64,000 bases of DNA from Peptoanaerobacter stomatis (GCF_000238095.2 NZ_JH815225.1:1812030-1876029), one strand, 5' to 3'. Numbered from the stretch's first letter, positions 54,775-64,000 are shown. Program-made: numbers and translations. The notes: generated by a model from the sequence alone, not told the origin.

Positions 54775-55356
54775 ATGTGGGAAAATGATGATTTTATTTT
54801 TAAAGGAAACGAATTAAAGGGAATGACAGCAAAAGGAAAAGATAAGGTAAAAACTCAAGGACTTACAGATATGGTTATACCTGACACTACACCTGAAGGA
54901 CTACCTATTACAAGAATAGGAGATAACGCATTTTACAGAAGAAAACTTACTTCAGTAGTTATACCAAACACAGTAGAAAGTATAGGTTATGACGCATTCG
55001 GAGTATGTGCATTAAAAGAAGTAAAACTTCCTGATGCACTTAAAGATATAGAAGGATTTGCATTTTATAACAACAAATTGGAAAAAGTAGAATTTGGAAA
55101 CAATGTTAAAACTATAGAGCCAAGTGCATTTGCACTTAATAATCTTGAAAATGTTGACCTTCCTGATTCTGTTGAAGAAATAGGTGCATCAGCATTTTAT
55201 AAAAATTCACTTACAGATGTGAAAGTACCTAAATCAATCAAGAAGTTAGATATGTATGCTTTTTGCAAAAACAACATAAAAAGCGTAGACGTACCAAACA
55301 CAATAGAATTCTTACATCAAAACGCATTTGAACAAAATACTGCAGTAAATAAATAA
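54775..55356 (+). CDS. cytoplasmic BspA-type leucine-rich-repeat protein in the hgd operon
   Basis: 193 residues. From about residue 45 come seven LRR_5/BspA-like repeats of about 22-23 residues, with recurring I-G-x-x-A-F and L-x-x-V-x-(L/I/V)-P positions. The first 45 residues (FIFKGNELKGMTAKGKDKVK) resemble the usual lead-in of such domains. There is no signal peptide, membrane segment or wall anchor, unlike most BspA proteins, so it should remain in the cytoplasm. It has an ideal TTAGGAGG site, starts 15 bases after hgdB and is closed by a strong terminator, so it belongs to the dehydratase transcript. A scaffold or assembly role is possible; the function is unknown. Confidence 0.88.
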   Translation: MWENDDFIFKGNELKGMTAKGKDKVKTQGLTDMVIPDTTPEGLPITRIGDNAFYRRKLTSVVIPNTVESIGYDAFGVCALKEVKLPDALKDIEGFAFYNNKLEKVEFGNNVKTIEPSAFALNNLENVDLPDSVEEIGASAFYKNSLTDVKVPKSIKKLDMYAFCKNNIKSVDVPNTIEFLHQNAFEQNTAVNK

Positions 55357-55445
55357 CATCAACTTGACAGATGATGTAAAAAAATATAAAATAATAAAAA
55401 TTAAAAAATATATTTATTAATAAAAAAGTTAATGAGTATATAAAA

Positions 55446-55497
55446 AAGACAATTTAAGTAACAGCCTAATTAGGCTTTGCTTAGATTGTCTTTTTTT
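55446..55497 (+). terminator. terminator of the hgd operon
   Basis: Two-tier hairpin: outer AGACAATTTAAG / CTTAGATTGTCT, inner AGCCT-AATT-AGGCT, followed by seven T's. It ends 27 bases before the next gene and may also act as an attenuator for it. Confidence 0.9.
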
Positions 55498-55524
55498 GCA
55501 TTAAAATTAAAAAAGGAGATAAAA

Positions 55525-56523
55525 ATGAAAATAAAAAACTATTTTATCAAGACATTAAACGGTATGGCACTTGGACTTTTCTCATCGCTTATAATAGGAC
55601 TTATTCTAAAACAATTGGGAGAAATATTAAATCATCAGATGCTCATATTATTCGGTAAAACTGCACAGCTAATGATGGCACCTGCAATCGGAGTTGGAGT
55701 TGCATATTCACTATCCTGCCCGCCACTTGTAATATTTGCATCGCTTGTAACAGGTATATTCGGAGGAGGCAGTATAAAATTTGTAGATAACAGTGCAGTC
55801 CTAAGTATAGGAGAACCGGTCGGAGCATTTGTATCATCGCTTGTAGCTTGCGAGGTAGGGAAAAGAATAAACGGCAAGACGAAGGTGGATATAGTTGTAG
55901 TACCGGCTATCACTATAATATCAGGAGCAATAACAGGAATGTTTATATCACCGGCAGTAAGTACGCTTATGAGTACGCTCGGTATGATAATAAATACAGC
56001 CACAACGCTTCAACCTATATTGATGGGTATAGTTTTATCGGTAATAATGGGAATTATACTTACACTTCCAATAAGTTCGGCAGCAATATCTATATCACTC
56101 GGTCTTAGCGGACTTGCTGCCGGAGCCTCGCTTGTAGGTTGTTGTTGCAATATGATAGGCTTTGCAGTTATATCATATAGAGAAAATAAAATTGGCGGAT
56201 TGATTTCACAAGGTATAGGAACATCTATGATACAAATACCCAATATAATAAAAAATCCTAAGATTTGGATACCTGTAATAATATCAAGTGCAATTTTAGG
56301 ACCAATATCAACAACAGTGCTTAAAATGGAGTGTGACAGCATTGGAGCAGGTATGGGAACAAGCGGTTTGGTAGGTCAAGTATCGACTCTTACAGTTATG
56401 GGTAAACAAGCTATGATACCTATAATTATAATGCATTTTATATTGCCTGCATTAATAAGCCTTATAATATCTGAATATATGAGAAAAAAAGGCTATATCA
56501 AATACGGCGATATGAAATTATAA
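55525..56523 (+). CDS. PTS EIIC-like membrane protein (PTS_EIIC_2 type)
   Basis: 332 residues with about nine to ten hydrophobic segments. It resembles the EIIC_2 family of PTS-related proteins (N-terminal NYFIKTLNGMALGLFSSLIIG, VGVAYSLSCPP, later GAGMGTSGLVGQ and a C-terminal membrane segment). ATG 55525 is preceded by AAAAGGAG; the longer frame from 55477 runs through the preceding terminator. No EIIA, EIIB or sugar enzyme is adjacent, so transport of a sugar by the PTS is not established; family members of this kind are often annotated as regulators or orphan permeases. Confidence 0.82.
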   Translation: MKIKNYFIKTLNGMALGLFSSLIIGLILKQLGEILNHQMLILFGKTAQLMMAPAIGVGVAYSLSCPPLVIFASLVTGIFGGGSIKFVDNSAVLSIGEPVGAFVSSLVACEVGKRINGKTKVDIVVVPAITIISGAITGMFISPAVSTLMSTLGMIINTATTLQPILMGIVLSVIMGIILTLPISSAAISISLGLSGLAAGASLVGCCCNMIGFAVISYRENKIGGLISQGIGTSMIQIPNIIKNPKIWIPVIISSAILGPISTTVLKMECDSIGAGMGTSGLVGQVSTLTVMGKQAMIPIIIMHFILPALISLIISEYMRKKGYIKYGDMKL

Positions 56524-56787
56524 CTTAATTGTTCTCCAAAAGTCTCTATATGATAGAAATTAATTCAAATATTAAAATTTGTAAAGACAATTATAATTAA
56601 ATAGAGTATAATTATAAAGATAATTTATAGATTTTTAAATAATGCTGTTATCTGATTAAGTATAGATATTTTTTTAAATATGATTAAATATAAATTTTTT
56701 ATAAAAGTTTATTATAAAAATTAGAAAGTATTTAACAGAATAAAAAGTATAAATTGAAATATTTTTATTTATGAATTGGAGAAAAAT

Positions 56788-57648
56788 ATGGATAAAATAG
56801 CAATATTGGCAGATACAGGCTGTGGACTTACAGACAATTATTGGGAAAAAGACACATATATGCTACCCTTATATGTGCATTTTTCAGATAAATCATATAA
56901 AGATATGGTGGAAATCAGCTCTAATGAGGTTTATGAAAAAATGGACAAAGAAGGATTAGCCAAAACAAGCATACCTTCAGTCGGAGAAATAAAACAGATG
57001 ATAGAAAAAATAAAGTCTGACGGCTATACAGATATACTTGTAATAAGTCTGTCATCAGGGCTAAGCGGTGTTCATAATGCAATTTGTATGGCAGCAAAAG
57101 AAGAACAAGACATCAACATTAAAATAGTAGATACAAAAAATGTATGGCTTGGCACAGGATTTTTTGTACTATATGCACAAGATTTACTCAAAGAAAACCC
57201 TCAAATATCTATAGATGAGTTATATGAAAAAGTAAATAATATAGATAATTCGAAATTATATTTTTATTTAGATACATTTAAATATCTCATAGCAGGGGGA
57301 AGAGTAGGTAAAGTTGTAGGTACTGTTGGAACATTACTCAAGATAATGCCTATAATAGCTTGCAATGATGAAGGCATATATCATACTGTATCTAAAACGA
57401 GAAGCGAAGATAAGGCTATAGCTGATATAACAGATAGAATAAAAGAATTTGTAGCAAAAAATGTAGGCAAGAAACACTATATTGCAATAGTGTATAAAAA
57501 GGATGAACGATTGCTGAAAAAAATAGAAGAAATATTAAAAGATGAAATAATGTCGGCGGTAAAATATATAAAATATGATGTAGTGACACCGGCTTTGGGA
57601 GTACACAGCGGACCTGGAGCTCTTGGAGTAGGAGCATTTTGCTTTTAG
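56788..57648 (+). CDS. DegV-family fatty-acid-binding protein
   Basis: A 286-residue cytoplasmic protein of the DegV/FakB fold that binds a fatty acid between two domains. N-terminal ILADTGCGLTDNYW, then AKTSIPSVGE, the SLSSGLSG loop near 85-95, and the C-terminal GPGALGVGAF. In other Firmicutes such proteins present fatty acids to the FakA kinase, but no fakA is nearby. ATG 56788 has TTGGAGA upstream; TTG 56776 lies in that site. vanW-like follows after 32 bases. Confidence 0.88.
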   Translation: MDKIAILADTGCGLTDNYWEKDTYMLPLYVHFSDKSYKDMVEISSNEVYEKMDKEGLAKTSIPSVGEIKQMIEKIKSDGYTDILVISLSSGLSGVHNAICMAAKEEQDINIKIVDTKNVWLGTGFFVLYAQDLLKENPQISIDELYEKVNNIDNSKLYFYLDTFKYLIAGGRVGKVVGTVGTLLKIMPIIACNDEGIYHTVSKTRSEDKAIADITDRIKEFVAKNVGKKHYIAIVYKKDERLLKKIEEILKDEIMSAVKYIKYDVVTPALGVHSGPGALGVGAFCF

Positions 57649-57680
57649 AACAAATTCAGTATTAGATAACAGGTGATATT

Positions 57681-58997
57681 TTGAAAAATAAAAAGCCGCT
57701 ATTAATAATAGCAATATCATTTATAATAATAATCATATCATTAATTATATTCATTTTTTCGCTAGTAAATAAAGACACCATTTATGAAAATGTGTATATA
57801 AATAAAATAAATGTTCAAGGAATGACAAAAAGCGAGGCATATGACACCATAAGTAAAAATTGTGAATTTGGAACATTAAGTTTAATCTATAATAACAAAA
57901 AATGGCAAACTGATTTGAAGGATGCGGGCTTTAACTACAAAGTTCAAGATGCAGTGGATAAAGCTATTGCAATAGGTAGAAATCAAGATACATTTCAAAA
58001 TATATTGAAAATAATAAATCTTTCTTACTTTGGAGATAAAGAATATATAGACTTGGATTATACTCATAATTATAAAAAAATAGAAGAATTTTGCAATAAA
58101 GTCGGTAAAGAATTAAACAGTGACCCTATAGAAGCAAGCATAAGCATAGAAAATGACAAAATAACAATAACAGCAGGAAGAGACGGCAAAAAATTAATCG
58201 CATCCAAAATAATTAATGAGCTTAAAGAAAAAATAGAAAACGATAAAGAAAAAGACATAGATATAAAAATTCCGTTTGATACAAAATCACCAAAATTAAA
58301 ATATAAAGAATTGTCACAAATAAACGGAGTTATATCAAGTTTTCAAACGGATTATAGAACAAGCGGAAGATCAAGAGCATGGAATGTCGAGCTGTCAGCA
58401 AGCAAAATAGACAACCAACTCTTAATGCCGGGAGAAGAAGTCAGTTTTTTGCAAAAAATAGGGAAAATAACTTATAGCGCAGGTTTCAGACCTGCACCTG
58501 TAATTGTAAATAACGAATATAAAAACGGAATAGGTGGCGGAGTTTGTCAAGTAAGCACGACATTATATAATGCGCTTTTAGAAGGAAATGTAGAAATAAA
58601 AGAACGCTCAAATCATACTTTTCCTGCAAAATATGTACCTATAGGCAGAGATGCAACGGTTGGTGATACATCACCTGATTTAAAATATAAAAATAATTAT
58701 CCGTTTCCGATATTTATAAAAACTTATGCCCAAAACGGAATTTTAACCGCAAAAGTATATGGAGATACCACAAAAGCAAAAAAAGTACAAATATATTCAG
58801 AGCGTACATCATATATTTATCCATATACAATATACAAAAAGGACAGTTCACTTCCAAAAGGCACTCAAATAGTAGAAAGCTATGGACAATTAGGGCAAAC
58901 CAGCGTAACATATAAAATGGAAGACGGCAAAAAAATCATAATTTCAAAAGACAGATATTCAGCAAAGCCGAAAATAATAAGAGTAGGAACAAAATAA
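57681..58997 (+). CDS. VanW-family membrane-anchored cell-wall protein
   Basis: 438 residues. One N-terminal transmembrane helix (about 6-30), then putative peptidoglycan-binding domains (about 40-205, with INVQGMTKSEA and a second unit near 160), a VanW domain (about 225-355, with FLQKIGKITYSAGFRPAPVI and GGGVCQVSTTLYNALL), and a C-terminal G5-like segment (about 365-438). The start is TTG with AGGTGAT upstream. VanW-like proteins occur widely in Clostridia outside vancomycin-resistance clusters; no van genes are here, so no resistance role is implied. Confidence 0.88.
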   Translation: MKNKKPLLIIAISFIIIIISLIIFIFSLVNKDTIYENVYINKINVQGMTKSEAYDTISKNCEFGTLSLIYNNKKWQTDLKDAGFNYKVQDAVDKAIAIGRNQDTFQNILKIINLSYFGDKEYIDLDYTHNYKKIEEFCNKVGKELNSDPIEASISIENDKITITAGRDGKKLIASKIINELKEKIENDKEKDIDIKIPFDTKSPKLKYKELSQINGVISSFQTDYRTSGRSRAWNVELSASKIDNQLLMPGEEVSFLQKIGKITYSAGFRPAPVIVNNEYKNGIGGGVCQVSTTLYNALLEGNVEIKERSNHTFPAKYVPIGRDATVGDTSPDLKYKNNYPFPIFIKTYAQNGILTAKVYGDTTKAKKVQIYSERTSYIYPYTIYKKDSSLPKGTQIVESYGQLGQTSVTYKMEDGKKIIISKDRYSAKPKIIRVGTK

Positions 58998-59001
58998 ATT
59001 A

Positions 59002-59026
59002 AAGCACGCAGAAATCTGCGTGCTTT
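59002..59026. terminator. bidirectional terminator, vanW-like / pepF
   Basis: AAGCACGCAG-AAAT-CTGCGTGCTT, a perfect 10-bp GC-rich stem between convergent genes with short A/T flanks. Confidence 0.88.
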
Positions 59027-59046
59027 TGCATTTTATAATGAGCAAA

Positions 59047-60831
59047 TTATTTTGCTATTTCATCAACGGTTTTTGCTATGAAATCTATTGTATAATTTAA
59101 TGCACTATCTGTTGATATATCAACATTAGCTACTTTACACAACTCTATAGGAGATTTTGTGCCACCTGATTTCAAAAACTTAATCCAATTTTTATCAGCG
59201 TCTTTAACATTATTGAGTATGTTTTGGCTTACGACTGTAGCCACAACAAGTCCGGCAGAATAAGTGTAAGAGTATAATCCGTTATAATAATGTGGTTGTC
59301 TCATCCAAGTATATTCAGCAGTAGATAAATCTATCTCATCTCCCCAGAAATTAGTATAAGTTTCTTTCATTAAATCAGATAAGATATAAGCATTTACAGT
59401 TTCGCCTTTGTCAACTAAATCATATACCTTTCTTTGATAATCAGCCTCCAACAAATGAGTTACAAAATTATGATAATAAGTATTTTCAATCATACAAGAC
59501 ATAGCCCATTTTTTAAATTTCTCGTCCTTACTGTTTGAAATCAGATAATTTGTAAGTAGCATCTCATTGCAAGTAGAGGGAGCTTCCACTAAATACAAAG
59601 ACGGCTCTTGTGTCAATATGCTGTTGTGTTTTTGAGCAAGAGAAAAATGGACTGCATGACCGATTTCATGAACAAGAGTAAACACTTCACTCAAAAGCCC
59701 TGTCCAAGATAACAATATATAAGGTTGTTTCTTGTAAGGACTTGCACAAAAACCTCCCGTAGATTTACCGATATTTTGTGCAAAATCAACCCACCTGTCC
59801 TTTTTGTAATTCATAGCTATTTCCAAATATTCATCACCCAAAACCTTGAGAGCATTATACACATAGTCCTTAGCATCATCAATATTCAATTTTGGTGCAT
59901 AATCAGAAAACAAAGGTAATTTCAAATCAGCAAAAGTCATTCTGTCAAGATTGTTGTTTTTCTTGATAAGAGATGCATATTTTCTCATAACAGGAGCTAA
60001 TTTTGTCATTATTGTATCTATTTGTCTGTTATACATATCTCTTGTAACTTTTTGTGGGAATAACAAATAGTCGATTACACTGTCAAAACCACGCATTTTT
60101 GACATTATTTTTTCTTTTTGTATCTGAGTGTTGTAGTCTGTAGCAATAGTATGCTTGTACATATCCAATTTTTCAGCAAAATGTTTGTACGCACTACGTC
60201 TTACATCAGTATCCCTCTCATATTGGTATTCGTTTTCAAATTTTACGAAACTCATCTCGTAACTTTTGCCGTTTACCTCAAAATTATCAAATCTGATATC
60301 CATCTGTTTAGTGTTTTCATAACAATCAGATGGAGATTCAAGCACAACATCAAGCATAGATAATGCGTGTTCAATATTTTTATCCAGTTTATGAGGTTTT
60401 TCAGCTATAATATCCTCAAAAAATACAGCATAATTATTATCTAAAGACTTGCATTTTTCAAGCATAGTCACGTCAAGTAAAGCAAGCTCGCTTGTGAAAA
60501 AAGATATATTTGCAAATACCTCAGACACCATCATACCGTACTTGCTCGCCCTCAAGTTTTTGAAGTTATCGTTCATATCGACAGATACGTCTAAGCTTGC
60601 ATAATGCTCAGTGTGGTCAATCAGTATCTTTATTTGCTCGTACACTTTCAGTGCATCAAGTATAGTATTTTCATCATTAAGCTTACCATCGTAATCAGCT
60701 TTGAACTTGCAAGATAAATCCTGTAGTTTTTTTACATCATTGTCATAATCCTGCTCGCTCTCATATAGCCCTTTTATATTCCACTTCAAATCCTCGCTTA
60801 TTTCGCTTCTTTGCATAAGTTTATTTTGCAT
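59047..60831 (-). CDS. pepF: oligoendopeptidase F (M3 metallopeptidase)
   Basis: Cytoplasmic zinc peptidase that breaks down oligopeptides. 594 residues with the HEXXH zinc site HEIGH (His388, Glu389, His392) and the downstream third-ligand region around EAPSTCNEMLL. The N-terminal WNIKGLYESEQDYDND is typical for PepF. ATG 60831 is chosen with AAAGGAG 7 bases upstream; GTG 60837 overlaps the site. It fits an amino-acid-fermenting lifestyle. Single gene with a shared terminator. Confidence 0.95.
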   Translation of the reverse strand: MQNKLMQRSEISEDLKWNIKGLYESEQDYDNDVKKLQDLSCKFKADYDGKLNDENTILDALKVYEQIKILIDHTEHYASLDVSVDMNDNFKNLRASKYGMMVSEVFANISFFTSELALLDVTMLEKCKSLDNNYAVFFEDIIAEKPHKLDKNIEHALSMLDVVLESPSDCYENTKQMDIRFDNFEVNGKSYEMSFVKFENEYQYERDTDVRRSAYKHFAEKLDMYKHTIATDYNTQIQKEKIMSKMRGFDSVIDYLLFPQKVTRDMYNRQIDTIMTKLAPVMRKYASLIKKNNNLDRMTFADLKLPLFSDYAPKLNIDDAKDYVYNALKVLGDEYLEIAMNYKKDRWVDFAQNIGKSTGGFCASPYKKQPYILLSWTGLLSEVFTLVHEIGHAVHFSLAQKHNSILTQEPSLYLVEAPSTCNEMLLTNYLISNSKDEKFKKWAMSCMIENTYYHNFVTHLLEADYQRKVYDLVDKGETVNAYILSDLMKETYTNFWGDEIDLSTAEYTWMRQPHYYNGLYSYTYSAGLVVATVVSQNILNNVKDADKNWIKFLKSGGTKSPIELCKVANVDISTDSALNYTIDFIAKTVDEIAK

Positions 60832-60837
60832 AAACAC

Positions 60838-61979
60838 ACTCCTTTTATTAAAAAATATTAATCATCTTTATATATACCGATAATTAGGAACAACAATATT
60901 TTTTATTGTATAGTTTTAACAGATTAAAATAATTTTTTCGGTATAAATAGATGATAAAATACATATTTATACTAATATTTGGTTGATTAATAGATAAAAT
61001 TTATGATTAAGTTTTTTATTTTAAGTATACTTGATTTTACTTAGTTAATAAATTCTTAAAATTGATAATATCCATTATTTTACTAACTGTTAGTATTACA
61101 TTAATAACCAAAAAAATAAATATAAAAGATTATAAGCTAAAAAATTATATTTATTTTGTTATATTCATTATTAAATGAGTTACTATTATCAATAATACAC
61201 ATAAATTATATCATATAATCGCAAACTGTAATATGGTTTTGCAAATTTTTATATCACAATACGATATTAGGTAAAAATGCTATCATATTTTTACACAATA
61301 TATATAACTATATTTATAGATATTGTTTGTATTTATTCTATTTCCTTTTTATCTAATATTCGTATAAAATAACATATAAATACTATACTTAATAAGTGTT
61401 GTTTTATAGAAATATTAGATTAATTATAGTGAAATAGCGATGAATAAAAAAATCTTTAAATACAGCAATAAAATTTATAAAAAAAACCTTGAAAAAAATA
61501 TATAAAAAGTATATAATGTCTTCAGTAGATATATAGGACTTATATCATATTAAACACAACTTATACTACAACAATATAAGAAAAGTTTATGAATAGACAT
61601 CTTTAACGATTTTAGAGTATGTGTAATTCATATTTTATAGGGCATTTTATACAATATACGCATATGAGACAAACGGTAACTTATACTTAATTAAACATAA
61701 TTTAGTTACTATGAGTAAAAAATATTATAGGATGTTTATAATATTTTTTAACCAAACATTACAATACATACGCCTGGAAATTATGTTAAAAAAGAGGTAA
61801 AACAATATACAACATCATTTAAAAAAACATATGCATCAAAATTTGGAATGTCAAACTACATATATAACCTAAAGATGTGAAACAGCAAGATATAAATACT
61901 AAATATCACAACATACTAATCATAATACGATAATACTTTTAAGAGTATTATTGCAACAAACAGAAAGGAGGAAATGAAA
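60838..61979. other. 1.1-kb intergenic region before the surface adhesin
   Basis: Extremely AT-rich. It holds a near-consensus promoter at 61489-61517 and a small hairpin TAATACT...AGTATTA (61930-61949) just before the adhesin ribosome site. No gene of useful length with a ribosome site and no CRISPR-like repeat was seen. Confidence 0.5.
61489..61517 (+). promoter_or_regulatory. promoter of the adhesin with a long leader
   Basis: TTGAAA (61489-61494), 17 bases, TATAAT (61512-61517). It lies about 460 bases before the adhesin ATG, implying a long untranslated leader unless another promoter is used. Confidence 0.6.
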
Positions 61980-64000
61980 ATGAAAGTGAGAAATAGAATT
62001 TTAAATATATTTCTTGCTGTGATGTTAGTGTTTACCACACTATTATCTACAAATAAAGAAGTTTTTGCCGCTACTGAACCATCAGCTATAGATGTGCAAA
62101 ACGAGGGTAACGGAATAGCAGAAGTTAAAGATAATGAAGGCAATATGCTTTATAAACTTACCAAAACTATAGAAGAAAAGGATTATGTCAGCAAAAAAGC
62201 AACTGTAACCATAGGAGCTGAAGGAGGCTCTGTAAAATCTACAGAATCTACAAAAAAGAAGATAGATATAGTATTTTTAGTAGATACATCAGGCTCTATG
62301 AAGTTTGGGCTTGACGGAACGCAAAATAATGTTCCTTATAAAAATCAAAGAATTTCTAAGCTAAAAGAGGCTTTAAAAAATTCTTTTTATTTGGTACAAC
62401 TCTTGGTAAAAGAAAAAAATCTTCAAGGAGATATAAGAGTAGGTCTTGTATCATTTGCAGGAGAAAGTCGCCCTGTAACAGGTTTGAAAAAAGTTGTAAC
62501 TGATACTAATCCGCCTTATGATAGCGTTAATGCAACTGGTTGGGGAAGTAGTGTTGAGTCTCTTGTTGCAGAAGGAGGAACATATACAGACAAAGCATTA
62601 AGCGAAGTGAGTGCTATGTTTGATAATAATGATAACAAAAGAATAGTTGTACTTATGACTGACGGCAAACCTACATTTTCAACAGAAATAAAAAACTATA
62701 GTAATTATGAGTTCAATGATACTGTCACAAGAGGTGATGGACGAAATTTTGAATTAATACCTATAATGGAGCCTGCACATCATATAAATAAAGCAGAATG
62801 GATAGAAGGTTATTTCAGAAATTGTCAAGTACCGGAATATTGGAAACGTAAAAATTTTTGGGGAAAACTTAAGGATAAAGTAGATTCACACTATGTAGGG
62901 GAAAGTTGGGAATATATAAAAGGATACTTTAGAAATTGTGATTTACCGGAATATAGAAGACCAGAAAAAAATAAAGAGGAAGGATATTTTACAGGTGACT
63001 ATATTAATGTTAAGGATAATGGAGTAGCAGGTATACTTAGAGCTCAAATGCTAAAGGATAACAATACAAGTATATATACTATGGGTATTGGGGCAAATGA
63101 GGAAGAACTTAAAACATACTTGCAAGCTTTAGCAAGTGAGCCTGATATGTTTTATCCTGATTCATCAGCCAATATGTCAAACTTTACTCAAAACTTGAAA
63201 AACATCTTATACAAAGAAATATCAAATCCTACAATATCTGATGAAACTTTAACAGATATTATGGGTGAAAAAGTTAATTTGATAAGCGGTTTAGATGACA
63301 TAAAAAGTTCTATAAATGTATCAGTTAAAAATAATGATTCAGAAATTGCAGCTAAAAGAAAAGCTGAGATAAAAAAAGCTATAGAAGATAATCTTAAAAT
63401 TAATAATGATACTATAACTATAGAAAAAATAACATTAGCTGAAGGTGAGTCATTCACAATAAAATACGATATAGAACCTGATGTAGATAAACTTGCAGAA
63501 ACAGATTATGGTATATGGTTAGATGCAAATCAAAGTGCTACATTAGGACAGAAAAAGTTCCCTAAACCAAAAATAAAAGTATTTATGCCTCAGCTTACAA
63601 TAAAAAAAGTTGACGACAAAACAGGTGAGGCATTACCAGGAGCAGAGTTCAGCCTATACAAAAACAAAAGATTATTTGTTCCATATAAGATGACTCAAAA
63701 CGGATATGTAAATATTAATGGGAAAATCACAACAGATTCAAATGGAACAGTAAAAGTAAATATACCTTACGGACAATATGAATTAAAAGAAACAAAAGCT
63801 CCTAAAGATTATTTAATAAACAAAGAAGAAATATCATTAAATGTAAATGATATGGAAATAATCCAGGAAGTTAGAAATACAGCAATTGAAAAAGTACAAT
63901 ACAGTGCACACAAGACATGGCAATATGTAAACGAAAATGAATTGAATAGTTACGAAGTAGAAGTAGGATTGTATGAAGAAGGAAAAACAAATGAACCTGC
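61980..64000 (+). CDS. VWA/SpaA-domain surface adhesin, 3' end outside window
   Basis: At least 673 residues, open to the window edge. Signal peptide to about TNKEVFA. The VWA domain (about 95-400) has the MIDAS motif DTSGS and a later VLMTDGK. Inside the VWA domain is an insert with two copies of GYFRNC-x-x-PEY (about 38 residues apart). After about residue 530 comes a Cna-B/SpaA-type domain (LTIKKVDDKTGEALPGAEFSL to ELKETKAPKDY) and a second one begins near the end (AHKTW). This layout is that of sortase-anchored tip adhesins of Gram-positive pili; an LPXTG end and a sortase would be expected beyond the window. GGAGG lies 8 bases before ATG 61980; ATG 61974 is too close. Confidence 0.88.
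   Translation, partial: MKVRNRILNIFLAVMLVFTTLLSTNKEVFAATEPSAIDVQNEGNGIAEVKDNEGNMLYKLTKTIEEKDYVSKKATVTIGAEGGSVKSTESTKKKIDIVFLVDTSGSMKFGLDGTQNNVPYKNQRISKLKEALKNSFYLVQLLVKEKNLQGDIRVGLVSFAGESRPVTGLKKVVTDTNPPYDSVNATGWGSSVESLVAEGGTYTDKALSEVSAMFDNNDNKRIVVLMTDGKPTFSTEIKNYSNYEFNDTVTRGDGRNFELIPIMEPAHHINKAEWIEGYFRNCQVPEYWKRKNFWGKLKDKVDSHYVGESWEYIKGYFRNCDLPEYRRPEKNKEEGYFTGDYINVKDNGVAGILRAQMLKDNNTSIYTMGIGANEEELKTYLQALASEPDMFYPDSSANMSNFTQNLKNILYKEISNPTISDETLTDIMGEKVNLISGLDDIKSSINVSVKNNDSEIAAKRKAEIKKAIEDNLKINNDTITIEKITLAEGESFTIKYDIEPDVDKLAETDYGIWLDANQSATLGQKKFPKPKIKVFMPQLTIKKVDDKTGEALPGAEFSLYKNKRLFVPYKMTQNGYVNINGKITTDSNGTVKVNIPYGQYELKETKAPKDYLINKEEISLNVNDMEIIQEVRNTAIEKVQYSAHKTWQYVNENELNSYEVEVGLYEEGKTNEP

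Noticed and set aside
57681..58997. VanW as evidence of a vancomycin-resistance cluster
   Set aside because: No vanA/H/X/R/S-type genes nearby; VanW-domain proteins are common wall proteins in Clostridia.
1..64000. CRISPR arrays, tRNA/rRNA genes, prophage, transposase or toxin-antitoxin genes
   Set aside because: Looked for regularly spaced direct repeats, TTCGA-type tRNA arms, integrase or transposase motifs and found none. The palindromic elements are not regularly spaced and carry no spacers.

Overview
The window comes from a strongly AT-rich, low-GC Gram-positive anaerobe that lives by fermenting amino acids. The evidence is a complete sodium-coupled hydroxyglutarate route for glutamate fermentation, S-layer-homology and pilin-like surface proteins, AGGAGG-type ribosome binding sites, frequent TTG starts, and the absence of any respiratory gene. 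A Clostridia lineage near Peptostreptococcaceae (Filifactor / Eubacterium yurii / Peptoanaerobacter type) is my inference from overall gene character; no 16S rRNA, tRNA or other marker RNA was recognised in the window.

Layout. Positions 1-6.3 kb: 3' part of a glutaminase, a secreted CAP-domain protein, an RNase PH/RdgB fusion and Lon. 6.6-10.65 kb: a methyl-transfer unit (metF, a free-standing methionine synthase activation protein, and metH lacking that domain). 10.8-16.6 kb: an orphan methyltransferase-like gene and a Leloir set galE-galT-galK-galM. 17-25.3 kb: a NhaC antiporter, a giant SLH surface protein, and a secreted cell-wall amidase. 26.1-32.9 kb: a probable histidine module (DapF-fold racemase-like enzyme, transporter, histidine ammonia-lyase, and a chemoreceptor with an amino-acid-sensor motif). 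33-41.8 kb: acyl-ACP thioesterase, PriA, an RluA-type pseudouridine synthase, a Nudix hydrolase, modABC and rpsD. 42.6-55.4 kb: gcdD-gcdC-gcdB, gctA-gctB, an unknown gene, gcdA, gltS, hgdC-hgdA-hgdB and a cytoplasmic leucine-rich-repeat protein. 55.5-60.8 kb: a lone PTS EIIC-like membrane protein, DegV, VanW and PepF. From 62 kb: the 5' part of a VWA/SpaA-domain surface adhesin that runs off the end.

How it fits together. Glutamine (glutaminase), histidine (HutH, which starts the route towards glutamate) and external glutamate (GltS) can all feed glutamate into gctAB, hgdCAB and gcdABCD. The decarboxylase GcdB exports Na+, and GltS and the antiporter-type carriers can use or adjust that gradient. 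Glutamate dehydrogenase, 2-hydroxyglutarate dehydrogenase and the later hut genes are not in this window.

Most notable: at least ten intergenic spaces carry members of what looks like one family of imperfect-palindromic, MITE-like elements (about 85-240 bp, several close to 195-200 bp) with related but asymmetric ends. They are unconnected to any gene I can name. Other leads are the LRR protein locked into the hydroxyglutaryl-CoA dehydratase operon, the unknown gene between gctB and gcdA, and the racemase-transporter-lyase-chemoreceptor group.
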